DNA from: Lineolata rhizophorae
Lineage: Eukaryota; Ascomycota; Dothideomycetes; Lineolatales; Lineolataceae
Assembly (NCBI GenBank): GCA_010093515.1
Contig: MU001677.1
Location: 46,273 to 110,272 of the forward strand
Reading direction: 5' to 3'
DNA length: 64,000 bases
The notes beneath the pieces were generated by a model. The model was not told where the DNA came from and did no database searches. It saw only the letters and a program-made list of their open reading frames with translations. Shown in pieces: positions 53,162-61,752 of this stretch. A program made the translations under genes and the position numbers. Every line of letters starts with the position of its first letter. The stretch's first letter is position 1.

Positions 53162-54640
53162 CTACCAGGACCAAGCGAATTCCAGATCGATGCGGAAATC
53201 GGACGACGCATCGCCGTCTAGGCCCTCATCCGCTTGAGAGGGAGCATGTTGCGATTCCAGCCTGGGACCCAGGACAGCACGCGACGGTTGCATCACGCGG
53301 TGCATACCCGTCGGCTTTGTAGGATGACGGCGCACATTCATTACGCTATCCGCGAGTTGCACTCTTTGGGCGGACTCGACTAAATGAGCGTCACGTCCAA
53401 ATCCAGAGAAATGTTTATTCCGAGAATGATCGGTTTGAGACGCGTTGAAGGCCCAACCTACGTAAGTAGGAAAGGAAAGGTCTAAGTCCAGGTTAGCCAA
53501 GTGGACAGAATCCACATTGTGGACGAGCGACATCTGCGGATACGGCGTCGCCCATCCGGAAAACTCCGACAAGCTCCTCTGGAAAGTATGATCATTTACT
53601 CGCTCTTTTGGTGTGTGTGGACACGATGCGAGTATCTCTGGGCAAACGGGAACCATTCGGCCACCGTATCCTACCCGGGACAACCAACTATCGGAAGGCT
53701 GAGCCCAGCGCTCTCCGCCCATCGGCTGCCCATAACCAAGCGCAGGTCCATACAAGAGAACACGTTCATACCCCCAGGAGATATCCTCAAGGTTGTCAAA
53801 TTCGGGCGACGCTACACGCGCTAACTGATCGCCCATACACGAAGTGGCATTATCGCTACCTAGCGATGTCAAAGCACTTTGAGAAACCCAAGCCGGAATT
53901 AGACTAGTATACGGTTCGAAAAGCTGGTTGAGGGTGACGCTCAGATCCTCCACGGCCGGCTTCAAGATTTGCGAGGACATTGGGGGGGTGGAGCCCGACG
54001 GCACGGTGGCTTGGTTGGGGAGCTCGCCCGGCTCGGAGTCGTCGAGAGCTTTCGTTCTGCTGCACTTTAGCATTCGCGACGCCAGTCCCGGCTTTGTCGG
54101 GCATACTGACCGAGATCGGCTCCGCTCGTGCATCTCGGGTTGAGGGAGATTGTGCATGCACTGTGGCTGGTTAGAGCGAAGTGTACCTAGAGAGACAACC
54201 GCGCGTGAGGGACTTGCCTTTTGCTTTCGGTGTTTGCAAGTGGAACACACGCCTCGACGCCGATTGAGCGTGTACAGCTCTCGATCGGCGGCGGTGGTCA
54301 TCCGGCGCCTCTTTACCTGCGTCTCGCACATGGCGTTTGCGTCAAGGACTTGAACCATATGACCTAGGATATCTCCGGCGAGCCGCTTTTTCGAGGAAGA
54401 TCCACGACCGCGTTTTGTCGATGTGGAATTTGCCCTAAAAGGGTTCCCGCGGAGTGACTCTAACCGGGGTGAAAGGCCCGACGGGCCAGCATCGGACGCA
54501 GTGGCCGGACGAGGCTGGGCGGGGTGCGCAGCCTGGGCAACGCGAGGATTTTCAATCGCCTGGGACGCGGCGTTTGCGAATTGGAAGCCGGTTTCCGCCA
54601 TCGCCCAGCCGAGAGGTGTCTGTGTTGCCGCGTCGCGCAT
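53162..54640 (-). CDS. Half zinc-cluster family protein D, motif split by a GC-AG intron
   Basis: Two exons, 473 residues: 54640-54218 and 54160-53162. Function unknown. The 57-bp intron has a textbook GC-type donor (AAG|GCAAGT) and GCTCTAACC ... CACAG acceptor. Its removal builds GVCSTCKHRKQKCMH (Cys 132, 135, 142, His 144). The intron is stop-free and a multiple of three, so retention would insert 19 residues between the second and third Cys and break the spacing without ending the protein. Basic residues precede the motif (VKRRRMTTAADRELYTLNRRR), aligning with gene A. The C-terminal 300 residues are low-complexity but contain aromatic-rich blocks (DISWGYERVLLYGPALGYG). The end is acidic with two Trp. 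The start is the first ATG in frame. Confidence 0.74.
   Translation of the reverse strand: MRDAATQTPLGWAMAETGFQFANAASQAIENPRVAQAAHPAQPRPATASDAGPSGLSPRLESLRGNPFRANSTSTKRGRGSSSKKRLAGDILGHMVQVLDANAMCETQVKRRRMTTAADRELYTLNRRRGVCSTCKHRKQKASPSRAVVSLGTLRSNQPQCMHNLPQPEMHERSRSRSVCPTKPGLASRMLKCSRTKALDDSEPGELPNQATVPSGSTPPMSSQILKPAVEDLSVTLNQLFEPYTSLIPAWVSQSALTSLGSDNATSCMGDQLARVASPEFDNLEDISWGYERVLLYGPALGYGQPMGGERWAQPSDSWLSRVGYGGRMVPVCPEILASCPHTPKERVNDHTFQRSLSEFSGWATPYPQMSLVHNVDSVHLANLDLDLSFPTYVGWAFNASQTDHSRNKHFSGFGRDAHLVESAQRVQLADSVMNVRRHPTKPTGMHRVMQPSRAVLGPRLESQHAPSQADEGLDGDASSDFRIDLEFAWSW
54161..54217 (-). other. GC-AG, in-frame intron splitting the zinc motif of gene D
   Basis: 57-bp phase-0 intron with consensus GC donor GCAAGT and CTAAC branch site. 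Retention adds exactly 19 codons with no stop. It holds the same position, before the third Cys codon, as the introns of genes B and C. Confidence 0.75.
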
Positions 54641-55763
54641 TCTGGATGTCGATGGGCTGAATGGAAGGTCGAGGCAGCGGCTGGTGGCTGGTGAATGTAG
54701 TGCAAAGCCACGGCCTGACGACGCCTATCTGCGGCCAAATATGAACTAAGCAGTTGGCAATTCCGCCGTCCCGTGGCGTCCATGTTGGTCGCCTTTCCCC
54801 TCCTTGGGCGGACGTCCACCGCACACCGCCCGACCCATCTTGAGCATCTCGCTGGCGTCTCCGATTACCTTTTTCGGCCAACAGATATAGGCGGCAAGCT
54901 GTAGACACACGGAACAGCATCCGATTCGTCACACGATAGAAATACTGGCGGCGATGCGTCTAGGCGGTCGCCTTTTTGTGGCGAAGAGAGCCTGATAGGC
55001 CTCATTGCTCCCAGGTCACTCCGAACCATTTTCGGGACGGCACTGAATCGGCGATGTCACCGTACGGATAGGAACCGACTGGGTAACCCGTTTCGCGATG
55101 GCCCCGGAAGTGTGGTCAATCCGCATGGTTCGCGCGAGGCAACGAGACTACCGGAGCCTTGGTCTGCCTTACGACGTCGCGTCATATCACGTGGCTAGAA
55201 TCTCCCGCAGGACAAAAGTAGACGGCAATAGCTGAAAAACATGATGATGAAGCAAATGAATCAAAGCGACGAGAATGAGACGAACAGAAGCACGGAAGCG
55301 GATGCTCGGCAGAGCCGCATCTCGTCAGATTGGTGGACAAGAGGCTGAGATTACGTGAGCGCCCAGCCGGCCTAACGCGCGGAACGAAGCGGCGTTCGGG
55401 TGGGCACGCGGCGGCAGGCCTGCAACAATTCATACGGTGGGCCTGCAATTTATTCGCGGCGTCTCGAAGGTTGCAGCAGACAAACACCCTTGCGGTCCCT
55501 TCGTGCGTGGAAAAGTGCCGCGCGGTGACGATCCTCGGGTCTTCAACACGCCGCGCTCGGAGCGACGTCTGCCACGAACCACCGTCTGCTATCGACGGCA
55601 AGATCAGCCACCGCGATCACGACGTGCCTCATGCGGCGAGACGAGCAGCGACGCCCGGCTTTGCACTCCCAGACGTCGCAGAGGTGACGGCCGAGCCAGC
55701 CTCTGCGTTCCGCCGTGATCCGTGATCCACTTTGATCCTCTGACCTACCTCACGTCCGATACC
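54641..55763. other. Intergenic between gene D and OSH3 (divergent)
   Basis: 1.12 kb holding both promoters. Frames of 93-139 codons on both strands (55182-55725) overlap and have no recognisable domain. No clear TATA box was found close to the OSH3 start. Confidence 0.5.
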
Positions 55764-58700
55764 ATGGCGGGCATGGAGCAGCTCGAGATCCACAGCAAGG
55801 CATGTCTCCCCGCCTCCACATAGTTTGCGTTGCTGACCGCCGCAGTCGTACCTCGTGCGCTGGATCAACGTCCCCGCCGGCCACACCATCTCGTGGAGCA
55901 TCCAGCCGCACAAAAAGTCGGTCAACTTCGGCATCTTCAAGCACCCCGGCGGCGCCAGCAGCCTCGCGCCGACGCCGAACCTACCCGCCGTGCCCTGGGC
56001 CGCCGACGCCAGCCCGTCGACGCCGAACCCGGATCCTGCGTCCGCCGCCGCCACCGTCGCCGCCGCCAAAGTGCCCAAGGGCGCCTCGCGCAACGACACA
56101 ACGCGCGTCGTCGAGAAGCTGCAGGGCATCGGGCTGAAGTCGGTGGCATGGACGGGCAAGTGCGAGGCTGACAAGGTGTCCATGGGCCGCTACGACGTGC
56201 CCGAGGGCGAGGGTGGCATGTACGCCCTCGTCTTCGACAACACCTTCAGCAAGCAGGTGTCCAAGACGGCCACGTTCGTGCTCATGACGTACCCGACGAG
56301 CGCGCCGCCCAAGTCGGGCCACCACCTGCACTTTTCCCAGGCCACGGCGAGCTCCACTAGCCTGGCCGCCGTCGCGGCCCACGACTCGACCGACTCGCTG
56401 CCCTCGCTCAACAACAAGACGGTGCTGGCGGACCCGCGGCCGCGCTCGGCGTCGGCCACGGAGACCAAGGGCCCGACCGGCGCCACATTTTACACGGGCG
56501 TGCTGCGCAAGAAGCGGCGCAAGCGGAACCAGGGCTTCGCGCGGCGCTTCTTTTCGCTCGACTTTACGTCGTCCACGCTATCCTACTACCGCGACCGCCA
56601 CTCGTCCGCCCTGCGCGGCGCCATCCCGCTGTCGCTGGCCGCTGTCAGCGCCAACGAGAAGACGCGCGAGATCTCGGTCGACTCAGGCGCGGAGGTGTGG
56701 CACCTGCGCGCGAGCAACCAGCGGGACTTTTACGCCTGGCTCGGCGCCCTCGAGCGGGCCTCGCTGTCGGCCAGTAGCAGTACCGAGGCGGGCGCGGCCC
56801 CGGACCGTTCGCGGCCCGCGAAGCTTCCCCCCACGAACCCCGCGGAGGAGAGCGAGTGGACGCGCGTCGAGGCGCTGGTCGGCCGTGTTGCCGGCACGCG
56901 CGATGCTGTGCGCCGTCTAGCCAAGGACACGGATCCCAAGTATCTCGCGCTGCCGCCGCCGACGTCGAGTGGGGCTTCGCCCAGCCCGACCGAATCCGAC
57001 CAGGGCGAGTACTTTAAGGACGAAAAGGTGCCCTTCTGGAAGCGCAAGCCGAGCGGCTCCGGCGCCAGCCCGTCCGGGAGCCTGTTTCGGCGGAGCGTGT
57101 CGGCGCAGCTAGCCGTGCCCGCGCCTGCGGGCGTGCCGCCGGTGCCGCCGGTGCCGACGGCGGCCGGTGGCGGCCTGGCGGTGCCCAAGCAGCGCCACGG
57201 CTTCCACCACCATCACCGCCACGGCGAGGACGGAGTGCACGACCACTGCATGGCCATCCTGCGCGACCTCGACGCCGTCGTCGCCGAGTTCTCCGCGCTC
57301 GTCAGCGAGAGCCGCGCGAGGCGCCACCCCGTCCCGCCGACGCCCGGCGCCGCCAGCCGCAAGAGCATGGACTCGGCATCAAGCGACGAGTTTTTCGATG
57401 CGCAGGACCGCTCGCTGCTGCTGCGGCGGGACAGCGAGGGGGAGGAGGCGGAAGGAGAGGGGGAGGGGGAAGAAGAGGACGAATCGGAGTCCGGCTCGAG
57501 CAGTGAGGACGAGGCGCCCGCTCTCCGGCGCCGCACCACGACCGAGATGGAGCAGACGCTGTACCCGGCGCGGAGCAAGAACCTGGCGCCGCTGCCGCTG
57601 GAGCGGCCGGTGCCGCGGAGGACGACGGTGCCGCCGGCGCGCGTGAGCCCGCCCAGCCTCATCGGGTTCCTGCGGAAGAACGTCGGCAAGGACCTGGCGA
57701 CCATCGCGATGCCCGTGTCGGCCAACGAGCCGCTCTCGCTGCTGCAGCGCGTGGCCGAGCAGCTCGAGTACGCGCCACTGCTGACGGCAGCGGCGGGCGT
57801 CGCGCCGGCGTCGGCCGAGCGCCTGCTGCACGTGGCCGCCTTCGCCGTCAGCTCCTTCAGCAGCTCGCGCGTGCGCGAGCGGGCCGTCCGCAAGCCCTTC
57901 AACCCCATGCTCGGCGAGACGTTCGAGCTCGTGCGCGAGGACGCCGGCTTCCGCTTCCTGGCCGAGAAGGTGAGCCACCGGCCCGTGCGCATCGCCTGCA
58001 CCGCCGAGCACGCGCGCTGGAGCTGGGCCATGGCCCCGGCGCCGTCGCAGAAGTTCTGGGGCAAGAGCGCCGAGCTCAACACGGACGGCCGCGCGCGCAT
58101 CGCCTTCCATGACGAAACCCCCGGCGAGGTGCCCGAGCACTACTCGTACACGCTCGCCACGTCCTTCCTGCGCAACATCATCGCCGGCGAAAAGTACGTC
58201 GAGCCCGTCAACACCATGACCGTCACGCATGACGGTACGGCCGCCAAGGCCGTCGCCACCTTCAAGGCCGGCGGCATGTTCGCCGGCCGCTCCGAGGAGG
58301 TCGTCGTCGAGGCGTACGGCCCCGACGGGGGCCTCCTCCCGCTCGGTCTCGCCGGCAAGTGGACCTCGCACCTCAACCTGACGCGCAACGGCGCCGACGC
58401 CGGCCGTGCCGTCTGGAAGGCCGGCCCGCTCGTCGACCAGCCCGAGAAGCGCTACGGCTTCACCGCCTTCGCCGCCCAGCTCAACGAGGTCACCGACGCC
58501 GAGCGCGGCCGCCTGCCGCCGACCGACTCGCGGCTGCGGCCTGACCAGCGCGCGCTCGAGGACGGCGACGTCGACCGCGCCGAAGCGCTCAAGGCCCGCC
58601 TGGAGGAACGCCAGCGCGGCCGCCGCCGCGTCATGGATGAGCACGGCGCCGAGTGGCGCCCGCGCTGGTTCGACCCTGTCGACGACGACGTCTGGCGCCT

Positions 58701-58773
58701 GAAGCGAGACGGCTACTGGGAGGAGCGCGCGCGGGGGGACTTTACCAACGTGGTGGACGTGCTCAGTGTGTAG
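55764..58773 (+). CDS. OSH3: Oxysterol-binding-protein-related Osh3 (GOLD, PH, FFAT, ORD)
   Basis: Two exons, 987 residues: 55764-55799 (12 codons) and 55846-58773. The 46-bp intron has a GC donor (AAG|GCATGT) and GCTGAC branch site. Osh3-type proteins transfer or sense PI4P at ER-plasma membrane contacts. Domains: N-terminal GOLD (about 13-130, SYLVRWINVPAGHTISWSIQ, VNFGIFKHPG); PH (about 228-320, GVLRKKRRKRNQGFARRFF); a near-consensus FFAT motif EFFDAQD (about 527) for binding VAP proteins on the ER, flanked by acidic sequence; and ORD (about 605-960) with KPFNPMLGETFE. The ORP signature reads EKVSHRPVRIAC (about 719) rather than EQVSHHPP, as in the Osh3 branch that does not favour sterol. 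The first exon is supported by the conserved MAGMEQLEIHSKSYLVRW join. It is convergent with RTF1, 73 bp apart. Confidence 0.93.
55800..55845 (+). other. GC-AG intron 1 of OSH3
   Basis: Phase-0 intron of 46 bp. The donor is AAG|GCATGT; the acceptor side reads GCTGACCGCCGCAG. No nearby GT donor gives the conserved IHSKSYLVRW reading. Confidence 0.7.
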
Positions 58774-58846
58774 TTGTAGTATTAGTAGCTATCTAAACCC
58801 CATGCAGAGTAGTAATGGCTATCTAAAACCTCATGCTCGTGTGGCA

Positions 58847-60576
58847 TCAAACCTCAATGTCGATCCCAAGGTCCATGTCCTGCAGAATCTCGTCCTCAGT
58901 CACCATCTTGCGCACCGTGGGAATGCCCTTGTTATCCGTCTGCGGCGTTAGCGTGCGCTTTGCTGGCTTGGGCGTCGCAGCGCGCGAGGCGCCGCTGGCG
59001 GGGTCGTCGAAGAGGTCGTCCAGGGCCGCGCCGCCGCCGCCGTTGGCGCGCTCAGCCTCGCGCTTGCGCTGGGCCTCAGCGAAGGCGCGCTTCTTCTGCC
59101 GCTTGGCCTCAATGAGGGCGCGGTTGACGTCGTTCTGGTTGGCGAGGCGGTTGGCGCGGTTGGTAGCTTCGATGCGCGACTCGAGCGCGGCGTGCTCCGA
59201 AAAGCCCGGCGGCGGCGGCGGGTTCGCGGCGCGCTTGAGCGCGGCCAAGTGCTGGTACTTCTTGCGCAGCTTGACGCGGTGGTTGATGTCATCATTGCTA
59301 CGCGACTTGGATAGGAATTCGTTGATACGGTCCACGCGGGCCTCAAGTTGGCGCTTGGTCGGGCGCGCCATCCCGGCCTCGGATAGGCTGACCAGAAACT
59401 GCGCAAGCTCTTCAGCGCCGTACTTGCTGTTGGAGCACGTCTGCCACGGGTACGCGCGCTCGAGCTTGCCGTTGGTCACAATCGGGTAGCGGTCGTAGAA
59501 GAAGATACCTGTCTTGTCCTCGAGCTGGTACGGCTCGCCCGACTGGAAGCCCTTGATCTGCGCCATCCGGTACGCCTGCTGCTTCGTCTGCGGGTCAAGC
59601 CCGATGCAGATGCGCACGTAGCAGCCCTGCACCACCTCCTCGAACTCGGGCCACAGCCCAAACCGGCTGGCTCCGTCGCGCGTGATGTGGCACCGGTGGA
59701 AGTCGCGCAGGTCCGGGCTCGGGTCGCGCTTGCTGGCCTTGGCCGTGGCCGCCGCCGCCGGGTCCCACTCGACGTCGCTGTCACCCGCCGCGTCCGCGTC
59801 CGAGTCGTCGCGCGAGCGCGTTGACGAGCGGCGCCCGCGCTCCTCACGGCCAAGCCGGTCCGTCGTCGCCTCTCCACGGCGCTCTAGCCCGCGGCGCTCG
59901 CGCTGCCGCTTGTACGCCTCGAGCGTGTCCGACGCCTTGCTCGTCTTGGCGCGCGTGCTCTTGCGGGCAGAGTCGTCTAGGTCCGCCGCGCCCGCCTTGC
60001 GCTTCTTCTTGTCGAGCGACCTCTGCTCCTCCTTCTCGCGCGCCTGCAGCAGCCGCCGCAGGTGCAGGTCCTGGTTCTTGCGCTCCACCTCGGCCGCCCG
60101 CTCCGCCAGTATCTCCTCGCGGCGGATCTCCGGCAGCGCCATGATCTCCGCCCTGTCCTTGTCCGACGTGAACCGGCCCTCAACCGGGTACAGCCCGCCA
60201 TCGGGGATCTCGTCGTCGCTGTCCGCCGGCGCGGGCGCCGAGTCCGACTCGGATTCGGACATGGCGCCAGACCCAAGCGACTCCGGGGATGATCTATGAG
60301 GGGGAAGTGGTTGAGTGGGTAAGTGGAAGTGGACGAAATGGATGTAGTAGGTGCGGGGACTTACGCTTCGCCTTCTTCCGATTCCGACTTGCTGCGCGTC
60401 GTGGCCAGTTTGCGGGCGGACGGTGGCGAGGTGGCCGTGTCAAGAGGCTTCGGCGACGCGGAGGAAGATGCCGGCGAGGGGCTCCTTCCCTGGCTCGGCG
60501 CCGGGCTCGCCTCCTCGCCGGGCTCGTCTTCACCGGCCAGCGCCAGCAGCTCCTCGTCGAATTCGCTGTCCGACAT
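58847..60576 (-). CDS. RTF1: Paf1-complex subunit Rtf1 (Plus3 domain)
   Basis: Two exons, 552 residues: 60576-60365 and 60293-58847. The intron is 71 bp with GTAAGT donor. Rtf1 joins Paf1C on elongating RNA polymerase II and promotes H2B ubiquitylation; its Plus3 domain binds phosphorylated Spt5. The N-terminus is acidic and Ser-rich (MSDSEFDEELLALAGEDEP). A conserved DGGLYPVEGRFTSDKDRAEIMALPEI segment follows, in the position of the histone-modification region. Plus3 lies at about 265-390 (FHRCHITRDGASRFGLWPEF, GCYVRICIGL, YRMAQIKGF, TGIFFYDRYPIVTNGKLER). A long basic coiled region (KRQKKRAFAEAQRKREAERA) and the C-terminal tail follow. The second exon has its own ATG (60262), but the splice gives a longer, typical N-terminus. 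It is divergent from COQ7 by 363 bp. Confidence 0.93.
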
Positions 60577-60939
60577 GGTGCAGAGGAAGACTATGAGTAA
60601 GGCAGAAGAGCAGGGGGTAAGGGGAAGGACAAAGATGGTGGTCCACGTAGGATTCGCGTGCTCGCGGCGCGCGAATTTGTGGGCTTCGTGATGTGAGAGG
60701 GCGTGGTGAGGAATGACAGGAGGTCGGAAGGCAATGAGCGAGGTCCAACGGGCTTTCTCACGGCGACGGAACAACGTTTTGCCGCCGAACACTGTTCCCC
60801 TGCTCCCCTGCTCCCCTGTCTCGATGACTTCACTACTCCCGCGTCTAGACAATAAAGCACCTAGTATGTATTCGCTGCGTGTTTTCTAGCTCAATTGTCT
60901 GCCTACAAACACCTGTAGCTAATTCTTCCTAGCACCAGC
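60577..60939. promoter_or_regulatory. Bidirectional promoter RTF1 / COQ7
   Basis: 363 bp between divergent start codons. A 10-base repeat, ctgctcccct, occurs twice in tandem with a partial third copy near 60799-60822 (cccctgctcccctgctcccc). No unambiguous TATA box is seen on either strand. Confidence 0.45.
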
Positions 60940-61688
60940 ATGGCCGCACTCGCAGCCTCGCGCCGGCGCTGCCGCCTCCCCCTGTACGATTTTCTTGCCC
61001 CTAGGCCGGCTCGCATCTGGGTGCGCACCGCCGCGAGCGCGTCCGCGCAGTCAGAGCCCGCGTCGCTGCCGTTGACCGAGGAGCAACGGCACTTCCTCGA
61101 CAGCGCTGTTCGTACTAGTTGCCCCACCCGAGAACGCTCGCTGACCCCGAGCAGCTGCGCGTCAACCAGGCCGGCGAGCTGGCTGCCGTCCTCATATATC
61201 AAGCGCAGACCCCTCCGGTGATCCGGTCCCACCCGCATTTGCGCCCGCTGATGCAGCACATGCACGACCAGGAGGCCGGCCACTTCCGCCTCTTCAACGA
61301 CCTGCTGGCTAAACACCGCGTGCGCCCCACCGTCATGTACCCCGTGTGGCGGCTGGCCGCGACGGCGCTGGGCTGGGGCACCGCCCTCATGGGCCGCGAG
61401 GCCGCCATGGCCTGCACCGAGGCCGTCGAGACGGAGATTGGCACCCACTACAACGACCAGGTGCGCGAGCTGCTCGCCTGGCTGCGTGCCATGGAGGCCC
61501 GCGGCGAGCGCATCGGCCCCGAGCTCGCCGACCTCGTGGCCACCCTGCGCCGCATCCGCGACGAGGAGCTTGAGCACCTCGACCACGCCCTAGGCAACGA
61601 CTCCAAGCACGCTCGCCCACACGAGCTGCTGACTAGTGTCATCCGCGGCGGCTGCCGCGCCGCAATCCGCATTAGCGAGAGGATATGA
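60940..61688 (+). CDS. COQ7: Demethoxyubiquinone hydroxylase Coq7/Cat5
   Basis: Two exons, 233 residues: 60940-61107 and 61155-61688. The intron is 47 bp. This di-iron enzyme hydroxylates demethoxyubiquinone in the penultimate step of ubiquinone synthesis on the inner mitochondrial membrane. The iron ligands are all present: Glu in VNQAGELAA, E-x-x-H in MHDQEAGHF, Glu in AVETEIGTHY and E-x-x-H in RDEELEHLDHAL. The N-terminal about 40 residues (MAALAASRRRCRLPLYDF...) are Arg-rich, a mitochondrial presequence. The donor GTTCGT is weak but is the only one nearby that yields the family's DSALRVNQAGE; the GCTGACC branch site and CAG acceptor are good. The membrane-facing helix GWGTALMGREAAMACTEAV is present. 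It is convergent with MRC1, 64 bp apart. Confidence 0.92.
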
Positions 61689-61752
61689 TTTCGGACTGTA
61701 CAACTGTGTAGTACTAGCATGTAGAATAGAGCACAGAACTAGTAACTAGCAA

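Noticed and set aside
57379-58644. 421-codon minus-strand frame across OSH3
   Set aside because: Antisense shadow of the ORD-coding region with no recognisable protein features.
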